A stretch of DNA of 64,000 nucleotides, from assembly GCA_963747005.1 (NCBI GenBank), contig CAVVDT010000005.1, forward strand, positions 62,001 to 126,000, read 5' to 3'. The translations under genes and the position numbers were made by a program. Source of the stretch: CAVVDT01 sp963747005 (lineage in GTDB: Bacteria > Pseudomonadota > Alphaproteobacteria > Rhizobiales > Aestuariivirgaceae). This document shows, in pieces, positions 46,337 to 53,849 of the stretch. The stretch's first letter is position 1. Every line of letters begins with the position of its first letter. Below the pieces are notes generated by a model that worked only from the letters and a program-made list of their open reading frames with translations, made no database searches and was not told the origin of the DNA.

Positions 46337-47121
46337 GGCGCGCCATGGCGGGCGATCAACAAGCGACATTCGCCTCAGCGGTTATCGACCGCCGCAAGCC
46401 GGTTCCCGATGGCATCACGAGCTGGACCGGCGAGCGCCCCAAGCGGCGTTTCGGCGTCTATCGCAACAACGTTTCCGGCGCCCTCATCGAGGCGCTCGGC
46501 GTGCGCTATCCCGCCGTGAAGCGGCTGGTCGGCGACGACTTCTTCCGCGCCATGACCGGCGAGTACGCCCTCAGCCATCTGCCCAAGAACCCGGTGCTGA
46601 TCCACTATGGCGCCGACTATCCCGACTTCATCGCCGGGTTCGAACCGGCCCGCCCGGTGCCTTACCTCGCCGATGTGGCGCGGCTCGAATCGGCGCATTG
46701 GCAGGCCTACCACGCCGCCGACCGGTGCCCCATCGATCCGGACCGCCTCGCCGCGGTCCCCCCTGAGCGCCTGCCCGGCCTCACCTTCACCTTCCATCCG
46801 GCGGTGTTCATCGTCGCCTCGGCCTTCCCGGTGGTCTCCATCTGGGAAACCAACATCCATGACGCCGAGGTGCGCCCGGTCGATACCTCGCACGGCGAGG
46901 ATGCCCTCGTCACCCGGCCGGAGATGTCGGTGGAAGTCCGCCGGCTGCCCGCCGGTGCCGCCGTCTTCCTTGCCGCACTGCAGATGGGCGAAGCCCTCGG
47001 AACGGCGGCAGCGCGCGCCATGGAAGAAGCGCCCGAATTCGATCTCGCCCGCAATCTTGCCGGCATGATGGCGGCGCAAGTGATTGCGGACATTCACGAC
47101 ACCGCCGGAGACCAGGCATGA
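46333..47121 (+). CDS. bufC: Bufferin partner protein BufC (DUF2063)
   Basis: 262 residues. N-terminal DUF2063 domain (RRFGVYRNNVSGALIEALGV then RYPAVKRLVGDDFFRAM), followed by a beta-rich C-terminal half that would present the precursor to BufB. The VYRNN...AL..YP pattern is diagnostic of this family of MNIO partners. Four-base overlaps at both ends (ATGA) place it firmly in the bufB-bufC-doxX unit. Cytoplasmic. Confidence 0.88.
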   Translation: MRRAMAGDQQATFASAVIDRRKPVPDGITSWTGERPKRRFGVYRNNVSGALIEALGVRYPAVKRLVGDDFFRAMTGEYALSHLPKNPVLIHYGADYPDFIAGFEPARPVPYLADVARLESAHWQAYHAADRCPIDPDRLAAVPPERLPGLTFTFHPAVFIVASAFPVVSIWETNIHDAEVRPVDTSHGEDALVTRPEMSVEVRRLPAGAAVFLAALQMGEALGTAAARAMEEAPEFDLARNLAGMMAAQVIADIHDTAGDQA

Positions 47122-47594
47122 CCGCCCTCGCCCGCCTCATCTCGCGCTTCAATGGCCTCGCGGAAGCCATCCCGCACAGCTTCATCGCCCTCTTGTCGCG
47201 GCTGGTCATCGCCACGGTCTTCTGGCGCTCGGGCCAGACCAAGGTGGACGGCTTTCACGTCACCGATGCTGCCATCTATCTGTTTCGCGAGGAATACAAG
47301 CTTCCCCTCATCGATCCCGTATGGGCGGCCAATCTGGCGGCGCTGGCCGAACATCTGTTTCCGGCGCTGCTGGTCATCGGCCTTGCCTCGCGCCTGTCGG
47401 CGCTGGGGCTCATGGGTGTCACGCTGATCATCCAGATCTTCGTCTACCCTGATTCCTATATCGACCACGGGCTGTGGGCCATTGCGCTGCTCGTCATCAT
47501 CGCGCGCGGGCCGGGCGTCCTTTCGCTCGACCATCTGATAAAGTCCCGGTGGGCGCTGCGATCGCCGCAGGCCGCCGGCATTCAGGGAGAATAA
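47118..47594 (+). CDS. DoxX family membrane protein of the bufferin operon
   Basis: 158 residues with four membrane helices (SFIALLSRLVIATVFWRSGQ, LAALAEHLFPALLVIGLASR, LGLMGVTLIIQIFVYPDSYI, WAIALLVIIARGPGVLSLDH). The RSGQTKVDGF segment and the NLAALAEHLFPALLVIG helix are the DoxX core. DoxX genes commonly follow bufBC and are thought to help redox balance at the membrane. Coupled to bufC by a four-base overlap. Confidence 0.88.
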   Translation: MTALARLISRFNGLAEAIPHSFIALLSRLVIATVFWRSGQTKVDGFHVTDAAIYLFREEYKLPLIDPVWAANLAALAEHLFPALLVIGLASRLSALGLMGVTLIIQIFVYPDSYIDHGLWAIALLVIIARGPGVLSLDHLIKSRWALRSPQAAGIQGE

Positions 47595-47595
47595 A

Positions 47596-48117
47596 GTGAG
47601 CACCACCACAAAGCTGGCGGCCGGCGGCCCATTCCCGGCGATCAGTGTCGAGCGGCTGGGCGGCGGCAAGATCGACATGGGCGGTTCGGGGCGCTGGCAG
47701 ACGATCGTCGTCTATCGCGGCCGCCATTGTCCCCTGTGCAAGAAGTACCTGACGATCCTCGATGGCCTGAAGGACGAATTCGACGCCGCCGGGATCGAAC
47801 TCGCGGCGGTATCGGGCGATCCGGAAGAAAAGGCCAAGGCCGATGTCAGCGAACATGGCTGGCGGTTTCCTGTCGGCTACGGGCTGAGTGTGCCGCAGAT
47901 GCGCCAGCTCGGGCTTTACATTTCCGATCCGCGATCTCCGCAGGAAACCGACCGGCCGTTTCCTGAACCCGGCCTGTTCGTCATCAATGACGGCGGCATG
48001 CTGCAGATCGTCGACATCTCGAACGCACCGTTCTCGCGACCCGACCTCAGGGGCGTGCTGGACGGCATCAAACTGATCCGCGAGCGCAACTATCCCATTC
48101 GCGGCATGGCGGGCTGA
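47596..48117 (+). CDS. Peroxiredoxin/AhpC-TSA-like thioredoxin-fold protein
   Basis: 173 residues from GTG 47596 with GGGAGA nine bases before it. Thioredoxin-fold peroxiredoxin-like: TIVVYRGRHCPLCKKYLTIL contains a CxxC (CPLC) at the active-site position, followed by AAGIELAAVSGDPEEKAKAD and PEPGLFVINDGGMLQIVDIS. It starts one base after doxX and is likely part of the bufferin operon, where a thiol-redox helper is plausible. Unlike classic peroxiredoxins the CxxC replaces the PxxxTxxC motif. Confidence 0.78.
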   Translation: MSTTTKLAAGGPFPAISVERLGGGKIDMGGSGRWQTIVVYRGRHCPLCKKYLTILDGLKDEFDAAGIELAAVSGDPEEKAKADVSEHGWRFPVGYGLSVPQMRQLGLYISDPRSPQETDRPFPEPGLFVINDGGMLQIVDISNAPFSRPDLRGVLDGIKLIRERNYPIRGMAG

Positions 48118-48174
48118 CGGCCACCGGCAATTGGGCTAGTCTTGCCACCGAACCGGCCTGGCAAGGACACCCCC

Positions 48175-48888
48175 ATGCGCCTTCTCGTCTTCCAGCACAT
48201 CGATTGCGAACATCCCGGCATGCTGCGCAAGTTCCTGGCTGAGGACGATGTTCACTGGGACGCGGTGGAACTGGATGCGGGCGAACCCATCCCGCCGCTT
48301 GATGGCTACGATGCCCTGTGGGTGATGGGCGGGCCGATGGATGTTTGGGATGTCGATGCGCATCCCTGGCTGGTTGAGGAAAAGCGGGCAATCCGCCGTT
48401 GGGTGGGCGAACTCGAACGGCCCTATCTCGGCCTGTGTCTCGGCCACCAGCTTCTCGCCGATGCCATGGGCGGCACCTGCGGACCGCAGCGACCGCCGGA
48501 AATCGGTATCCTCGATGTGGAACTGACGGCGGAAGGCCAGAGCGATCCGATCTTTGCCGGCATGGTGCGGCGGCAAAAAGCGTTGCAATGGCATTCTGTC
48601 GCCGTCGCCCAGCCGCCGGAAGACACCGTCGTCCTCGCCTCATCGATAGCGTGCCGGGTGCAGGCCATGCGCGTCGGCCTCAAGGCGTGGTCGATGCAGT
48701 ACCATGTGGAGGTCGAGCCCGACACGGTCGCCAACTGGGGCAAGGTGCCGGCCTACAAGACGGCACTCGAATCGACGCTTGGCCCCGACGCGCTGGGCAA
48801 GATCGACGCGGCGGCAAGTGCTGCCATGCCTAAATTCATCGCCGGGGCCGAGCGGCTCTATCGCAACTTCCGGGCCGCCATCACCTGA
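48175..48888 (+). CDS. Class I glutamine amidotransferase-like protein
   Basis: 237 residues from ATG 48175 (AAGGA site). GATase triad: nucleophile Cys in PYLGLCLGHQLLADAMGG, His in MQYHVEVEPDT and the following Glu. LWVMGGPMDVWD and HPWLVEEKRAIRRWV are typical of the stand-alone GMP-synthase-like GATases (for example the gamma-glutamyl peptidase or YfeJ type). There is no synthetase domain or partner nearby. Convergent with the cyclase gene, overlapping its end by eight bases. Natural substrate unknown. Confidence 0.85.
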   Translation: MRLLVFQHIDCEHPGMLRKFLAEDDVHWDAVELDAGEPIPPLDGYDALWVMGGPMDVWDVDAHPWLVEEKRAIRRWVGELERPYLGLCLGHQLLADAMGGTCGPQRPPEIGILDVELTAEGQSDPIFAGMVRRQKALQWHSVAVAQPPEDTVVLASSIACRVQAMRVGLKAWSMQYHVEVEPDTVANWGKVPAYKTALESTLGPDALGKIDAAASAAMPKFIAGAERLYRNFRAAIT

Positions 48889-50245
48889 TCTCGTGGAGCA
48901 CCACCAGGTCCACCTCCTCGCCGACCGCCTCGAGGCGCTGGCGTTCGCGGCGGGTCGGGCTGTGGGGCTCATAGCCCTGCGCCACGGCGCGGGTAAAGGT
49001 CTCGGCATCGGTCAGGGCGCGGGCGGGCAGCACCTTGTTGTGCTTTTCCAGCTTGGCGGCGAGATTAACGGCGGACCCGATGGTGGTGTACTCGAGCCGA
49101 TTGCCGCCACCGAGGGTACAGAACAGCACTTCGCCCGAGGCCACGGCCGCGTTCACCCGTTCGGGGGTGATGCGTGCAAGGGCTTCTTCGTCGCCCCAGC
49201 CTTCAGCCTCGGCCATGACGGCATCGAGCGTGCGCAGGGCATCGGCAGCACCGGTGGGCGAATCGTTTACCGCGCCGAAGGTCGCCATGATGCCGTCGCC
49301 CAGGAACTTGTCGATGCTGCCGCCGTTCTGCCTGATCAGCGGCACGATGCGGTGCTCATAGGCCGCCAGCATGGCCACCACCTCACCGGCATCGAGGGTG
49401 GCAGCCATGGGAGTGAAGCCGCGAATATCGATGAACAGCACCGCCGCCTGGCGCCTGATACCCTCGCCCGCCATGGCCGTGGTCTCGCTCGAGCGGATGC
49501 GGTCGGCGACCTCGGCGTCGAAAAAGCGCGACAGATCGCGTGCCGCCGCCTGCTCGGAGACGGAAACCACCAACAGGTCGTTGGCGCGCCGCAACGCCAG
49601 CGCCAGGATCACCGTCACCATGAGGATGGAGATGATCTTGTCGACCTCGGCACCCACCAGTATCGAATTCGATGTCATGTAGAGCACGTAGTTGTGGGTG
49701 ATCGTCATGTTGGCGGGATCGGCCAGGATGGCGTAGCCGGTGAGCGCCAGCCATCCTGCGGCGGCCGTCAGGCCGGCGGCGATGACGAATCGGGGCTGGA
49801 AGCGCAGGGTCCTCAGCGCCACGAAAATGAAGATGTAGAGCAGCGTCGGCGCCTTCAGGTAGAAGGAGGGCGGCTGGCGGTACTGGACGTGAAAACTCCA
49901 GATCAAAACCGTCAGCACGGCGATGTCGAGCACGATGTTGAGATAGACCGCCCAGTTCGGCAGGCCCCGGCGCAGGGCCCAGAAGAGGCCGACGACATTG
50001 AGCACCATGTAGCCGCCGAGCGCATAGGGAACCGGCGAGAAGGCGGTCCCCAGATCGGTGCGCGGCGCCACCAGATAGAGCGTCGTCCACAGCCCGACGA
50101 CGGCAAGCTGGATCAGCTTGACCAGCACCTCGCCGGAATTTTCCTGGCGCTCGATGGCTGCAAGTACACGCGGCGGCAGTGCAACCGGCGCCCGCCGCCG
50201 AAAAGTCTCTCTCAGGATATCCGGCAGTGCGGGCAGCCGGGCCAC
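48881..50245 (-). CDS. Membrane-anchored class III adenylate/guanylate cyclase
   Basis: 454 residues. Six membrane helices (IQLAVVGLWTTLYLVAP, ALGGYMVLNVVGLFWAL, LNIVLDIAVLTVLIWSF, LLYIFIFVALRTL, FVIAAGLTAAAGWLALTG, IISILMVTVILALAL), a linker, then a class III catalytic domain: VLFIDIRGFTPMAATL (metal Asp), SIDKFLGDGIMATFG (second metal Asp), and TTIGSAVNLAAKLEKHN with transition-state Asn and Arg/Lys positions. It is preceded by a metallo-beta-lactamase-fold gene with one base between them, so the two form an operon. Probably makes cAMP; sensed signal unknown. Confidence 0.88.
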   Translation of the reverse strand: MARLPALPDILRETFRRRAPVALPPRVLAAIERQENSGEVLVKLIQLAVVGLWTTLYLVAPRTDLGTAFSPVPYALGGYMVLNVVGLFWALRRGLPNWAVYLNIVLDIAVLTVLIWSFHVQYRQPPSFYLKAPTLLYIFIFVALRTLRFQPRFVIAAGLTAAAGWLALTGYAILADPANMTITHNYVLYMTSNSILVGAEVDKIISILMVTVILALALRRANDLLVVSVSEQAAARDLSRFFDAEVADRIRSSETTAMAGEGIRRQAAVLFIDIRGFTPMAATLDAGEVVAMLAAYEHRIVPLIRQNGGSIDKFLGDGIMATFGAVNDSPTGAADALRTLDAVMAEAEGWGDEEALARITPERVNAAVASGEVLFCTLGGGNRLEYTTIGSAVNLAAKLEKHNKVLPARALTDAETFTRAVAQGYEPHSPTRRERQRLEAVGEEVDLVVLHEIR

Positions 50246-50246
50246 G

Positions 50247-51095
50247 TCATTGACCCTTCTTCTGGCGCGGCACCATGCTGAGGCCTTCGCGCGCCAGGCG
50301 GCTGTCGGGCCTGAGGCGCTTGAGCTTCAGTTCGTGCTCGGCCAGGTCGGCATCGGTCGCATCGGGATTGTGGTGGAACCCCACATAGTCCACGACCCCG
50401 GCGGCATCGGCGAGGCGGGCGCCTTGTTGCCAGGTCGAATGGCCGTAGCCGAGATAGGGGGTGAAGTCCTCGTCGGTGTACATGGCATCGTAGATGAAGA
50501 TGTCGGTGGCATGCGCGAATGATACCAGCGCCTCGTCGAGGCGGCCGGGCTGATGCTCGACATCGGTCATATAGACCGCCGAATGTCCGGCGTAGCTTAC
50601 CCGGTAGGCCACTGAGCCGCCGGGATGGTTGAGCCTGATGGTGTCGATGGTGATGCCGTCACCGAGGTCGAGCCGGTCGCCCGGCACCAGGTCGTGATAA
50701 TGCATCGCGGCCGAAAAACACGCCGGCCCCACCGGGAAATAGGGCTCGCGCATGTAGTTGTGGATCATGTCGGCCGTCGACCGGTGCCCGTCCAGATGGC
50801 CGGACCATACATGGACCTCGTTGCCGGAATTGTGCAGCGGGCCAAAGAAGGGCAAGCCCTCGATGTGATCGTAGTGGCAATGGCTGAACAGGATGTCGAT
50901 GCGCTGCGCCGCCTCGCCGGCCATGGCCCGGCCGAGATAGGCCATGCCCGATCCGGCATCGAATACCAATCGGCGATCGCCGCAGCGCATTTCGACGCAG
51001 GACGTATTACCCCCGAAGACCGTTGTCGACGGAGATGACGACGGCAGACTGCCCCGCACCCCCCAGAACCGCACGAGCAGCGGATTTTTGAGCAT
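50247..51095 (-). CDS. Metallo-beta-lactamase-fold hydrolase
   Basis: 282 residues. VRFWGVRGSLPSSSPSTTVF GGNTSC and FDAGSGM, ILFSHCHYDHIEGLPFFGPL (HxHxDH motif), VYMTDVEHQPGR (metal Asp) and VGFHHNP are the MBL-fold metal sites, in the layout of the phosphodiesterase/PhnP-like class (WGVRGSLP is their hallmark). It lies immediately upstream of a cyclase in one operon, so a cyclic-nucleotide phosphodiesterase role is attractive, but RNase Z-like or other phosphodiester substrates are also possible. Confidence 0.8.
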   Translation of the reverse strand: MLKNPLLVRFWGVRGSLPSSSPSTTVFGGNTSCVEMRCGDRRLVFDAGSGMAYLGRAMAGEAAQRIDILFSHCHYDHIEGLPFFGPLHNSGNEVHVWSGHLDGHRSTADMIHNYMREPYFPVGPACFSAAMHYHDLVPGDRLDLGDGITIDTIRLNHPGGSVAYRVSYAGHSAVYMTDVEHQPGRLDEALVSFAHATDIFIYDAMYTDEDFTPYLGYGHSTWQQGARLADAAGVVDYVGFHHNPDATDADLAEHELKLKRLRPDSRLAREGLSMVPRQKKGQ

Positions 51096-51217
51096 TCAAG
51101 CCACCCCGTCCAATGCCACCTCTCGCCGGTAGTGCTTGACCCCACCCTACAATATGGAGGTTCGTGGCAATGGTGCAACTGTGAAATAGTTGATATGGCG
51201 CAGCTTCCGCCACGAGG

Positions 51218-51775
51218 ATGGCTGTGCTACCTCAACCCGCCCCAACAACAAACCAAGGCCAAATCAACCCGGCGATGATCACCCGACTGGAAAAACTGCT
51301 GTACCGGCTGCAATCGCAGCACGCCTGCCTGAACTGGGTTTTCGGCGAAATCGAGGCGATGCCCGGCATCGTGTTCGAGCTTGGCTTGGGGCTGGGGCGC
51401 ACCTTCAGCCACTTGCGGGCGCATTTGCCGAAGCGCGAAATCTACGTGTTCGAACGCCAGGTCCACAGCTATCCCGACTGCACGCCGGAAGATCATCAAC
51501 TGGTCATTGGCGATCTCGCCGAAACGCTGCCGGCAGCGGCGGCGCGCCATGCCGGCAAGGTCGTCCTGGTGAATTCCGACGTCGGCTCTTTCGACAAGGA
51601 GCAGAACAAGGTCATGGCGGCCATCGTTTCGGCGGGCATCGCGCCGGCGCTGGCGCCGGGCGGCTTCGTCCTCTCGGACCTGCCGCTGTCGGTTGCGGGC
51701 TGCAAGGCGCTGGCGCTGCCGCCGGGTGCCCATGAGGACCGCTTTTATCTCTATCGCAAGGAAATCGAACCATGA
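51218..51775 (+). CDS. Class I methyltransferase-like protein
   Basis: 185 residues; a start at ATG 51275 (MITRLEKLLYRLQSQ) would be 19 residues shorter and is equally likely. GIVFELGLGLGRTFSHLRAH is a clear SAM-binding motif I, with IYVFERQVHSYPDCT as motif II and VLVNSDVGSFDKEQNKVMAA downstream; the set fits a small family of stand-alone SAM methyltransferases. It overlaps the UDP-glucose dehydrogenase gene by four bases, so it may modify a sugar or polysaccharide. Confidence 0.68.
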   Translation: MAVLPQPAPTTNQGQINPAMITRLEKLLYRLQSQHACLNWVFGEIEAMPGIVFELGLGLGRTFSHLRAHLPKREIYVFERQVHSYPDCTPEDHQLVIGDLAETLPAAAARHAGKVVLVNSDVGSFDKEQNKVMAAIVSAGIAPALAPGGFVLSDLPLSVAGCKALALPPGAHEDRFYLYRKEIEP

Positions 51776-53106
51776 GGCTGGTCATTGTCGGCGCCGGATA
51801 TGTTGGCCTGGTGACGGGCGCCTGCCTGTCGGATTTCGGCTTCGATACCGTATGCATCGACAGCGATGCCGGACGCGTCGCCATGCTGGAAGAAGGCAGG
51901 ATCCCCATACACGAGCCGGGGCTGGAGCAACTCGTCGCCAACAACGTGGCCGCCGGCCGGCTGACCTTTTCGACTTCTTACGATTGCGTCGCCGATGCCG
52001 ATGTGGTGTTCATCGCGGTCGGCACGCCGTCGCGTCGCGGCGACGACGAGGCCGACATGGCCTTCGTCCATCAAGCCGCCCGCGACATCGCGCGAGCGCT
52101 GAGCGACTATACTGTCGTGGTCACCAAGTCGACGGTGCCGGTGGGTACGGCGCGGCAGATCGAGGACATCATCAAATCGGAAAATCCCAACGCCGACTTC
52201 GACATGGCGGCCAATCCGGAGTTTCTGCGCGAGGGTTCGGCGGTCGGCGATTTCATCAATCCCGACCGCATCGTCATAGGCGCCGAGGAGGATCGGGCCC
52301 GCGAACGCCTGCGTCAGCTTTACCTGCCGCTGGTCATGCGGCGGGTGCCGATCGTATTCACCGGGCTGGAATCGGCCGAGCTCATCAAGTACGCTGCCAA
52401 CGCCTATCTCGCCATCCGCATTGCCTTCGTCAACGAACTGGCCGACCTGTGCGGCGAACTGGGGGCCGACATCCAGGCGGTGACCCGCGGCATGGGTCTC
52501 GATTCGCGCATCGGCCTCAACTATCTGCAGCCGGGTCCGGGCTTTGGCGGCTCGTGCCTGCCCAAGGACATCCGCGCCCTGGTGGCGACGGGCCGCGCGG
52601 CAAAACGCCAGCTCACGGTTGTCGAGGCCGCCAAATCGGCCAACGACCGGCGGGTGGAGGGCCTCGCCGGACGGGTGGCGGAAGCCGTCGGCGGCGATCT
52701 TGCGGGCAAGCGCATTGCCGTGTTCGGGCTCGCCTTCAAGGCCGACACCGACGACATGCGGCGCGCCGCCAGCCTCACCCTGGTGCCGGCGCTGACCGCG
52801 GCGGGCGCCAGCGTGGCGGCCTGCGATCCCGTCGCCATGGAGGCGGCCAGGCGGCACTTTTCAGGCATCGAATGGGCCGAGGACGCCTACGAGGCAGCAA
52901 CCGGTGCCGATGCCGTGGTGGTGCTCACCGAATGGAACCTGTTCCGCGGCCTCGACCTCGAGCGCCTGGCGCAGGTCATGAAGACGCCGCTGGTGGTCGA
53001 TTTCCGCAACATCTATCTGACCGGCGAAATGGCCCGCGCCGGCTTTACCTACATCAGTCTCGGCCGCGAACCGGTCAAGGCGGACTATTCACTGGCCGAG
53101 GCCTGA
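51772..53106 (+). CDS. ugd: UDP-glucose 6-dehydrogenase
   Basis: 444 residues. NAD site RLVIVGAGYVGLVTGACLSD, catalytic Lys in ELIKYAANAYLAIRIAFVNE, catalytic Cys in GPGFGGSCLPKDIRAL, and the C-terminal UDP-binding domain KRIAVFGLAFKADTDDMRRA. Oxidises UDP-glucose to UDP-glucuronate, an exopolysaccharide precursor, in line with the glycosyltransferases elsewhere in the window. Convergent with cytochrome c and overlapping it by 18 bases. Confidence 0.94.
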   Translation: MRLVIVGAGYVGLVTGACLSDFGFDTVCIDSDAGRVAMLEEGRIPIHEPGLEQLVANNVAAGRLTFSTSYDCVADADVVFIAVGTPSRRGDDEADMAFVHQAARDIARALSDYTVVVTKSTVPVGTARQIEDIIKSENPNADFDMAANPEFLREGSAVGDFINPDRIVIGAEEDRARERLRQLYLPLVMRRVPIVFTGLESAELIKYAANAYLAIRIAFVNELADLCGELGADIQAVTRGMGLDSRIGLNYLQPGPGFGGSCLPKDIRALVATGRAAKRQLTVVEAAKSANDRRVEGLAGRVAEAVGGDLAGKRIAVFGLAFKADTDDMRRAASLTLVPALTAAGASVAACDPVAMEAARRHFSGIEWAEDAYEAATGADAVVVLTEWNLFRGLDLERLAQVMKTPLVVDFRNIYLTGEMARAGFTYISLGREPVKADYSLAEA

Positions 53107-53808
53107 AAGGTAGGCCGCCACCGCCTTGCGATCACCTTCGTCCAGCGCCGAGGCTATGGCGCCCATGACGCTCGCAGGCCGGGTGCCGGCAGCGAAGGCA
53201 TCGAGCTGCAGGACGACATAGGCGGCGCGCTGGCCGACGAGGTTGGGCACATCGGCCATGTTCCCCATCATCCCCATGCCGCCCATCATCCCGCCCATCA
53301 TGCCCTGGCCGTGCATCATGCCGGTCGGGGCGCGGCCCGCCGCGCTGTGGCAGGCCGCACAGGCGGGAACACCGCGCCGGGAGGTGAAGAACACCTCTTC
53401 GCCACGCGCCGCCAACGCCTTGTCGGTGACGGTATCGGGCTTCACCGGCTGGCGCGAATAGAAGCGGGCGAGACCGGCAATCTGTGCATCCGACAGATCG
53501 GTCGCCTGCGGTGTCATGACATCCGAGGCACGCGCACCGCTGCGGAAGGCATCGAGCTGGGCGGCGAGATAGGCGATCGTCTGCCCGGCAAGCTTGGGGA
53601 ACTTGGCATCGGCTTCGCTGCCGTTGCCGTCGGCGCCGTGACAGGCGGCGCAGCGCTCCGTCACGAGCTGCTGCGGTATCATGTGAGAAATGTCGTTCGC
53701 CCGGGCGCCGGCCGGGGCCGTCCCCAGGCAGGCTGCAAGGAGCATTGCAGAAGAGGCGACGCTCACAACGGGGCGCGGCAGACAAAGCATGGCAGCCGAC
53801 ATGCCCAT
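53089..53808 (-). CDS. Dihaem cytochrome c (c4-like) with a Met-rich insert
   Basis: 239 residues. N-terminus resembles a lipoprotein signal (MLLAAC, lipobox LAAC at residue 27). Two haem sites: C53-AA-C56-H57 and C150-AA-C153-H154, with distal Met candidates. Right after the second site lies a run from residue 164 to 184 (MMHGQGMMGGMMGGMGMMGN, then M) with ten Met in 21 residues, typical of copper-binding periplasmic proteins and unusual in c4 cytochromes. It could pass electrons to a terminal oxidase and bind Cu(I). The bufferin operon 5 kb away gives a copper theme. Stands alone, oriented with the cyclase genes. Confidence 0.82.
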   Translation of the reverse strand: MGMSAAMLCLPRPVVSVASSAMLLAACLGTAPAGARANDISHMIPQQLVTERCAACHGADGNGSEADAKFPKLAGQTIAYLAAQLDAFRSGARASDVMTPQATDLSDAQIAGLARFYSRQPVKPDTVTDKALAARGEEVFFTSRRGVPACAACHSAAGRAPTGMMHGQGMMGGMMGGMGMMGNMADVPNLVGQRAAYVVLQLDAFAAGTRPASVMGAIASALDEGDRKAVAAYLSGLGQ

Positions 53809-53849
53809 TCTCCTTCGACGTCATTGGCGGGAGAAGGTAGTTCGACAGA

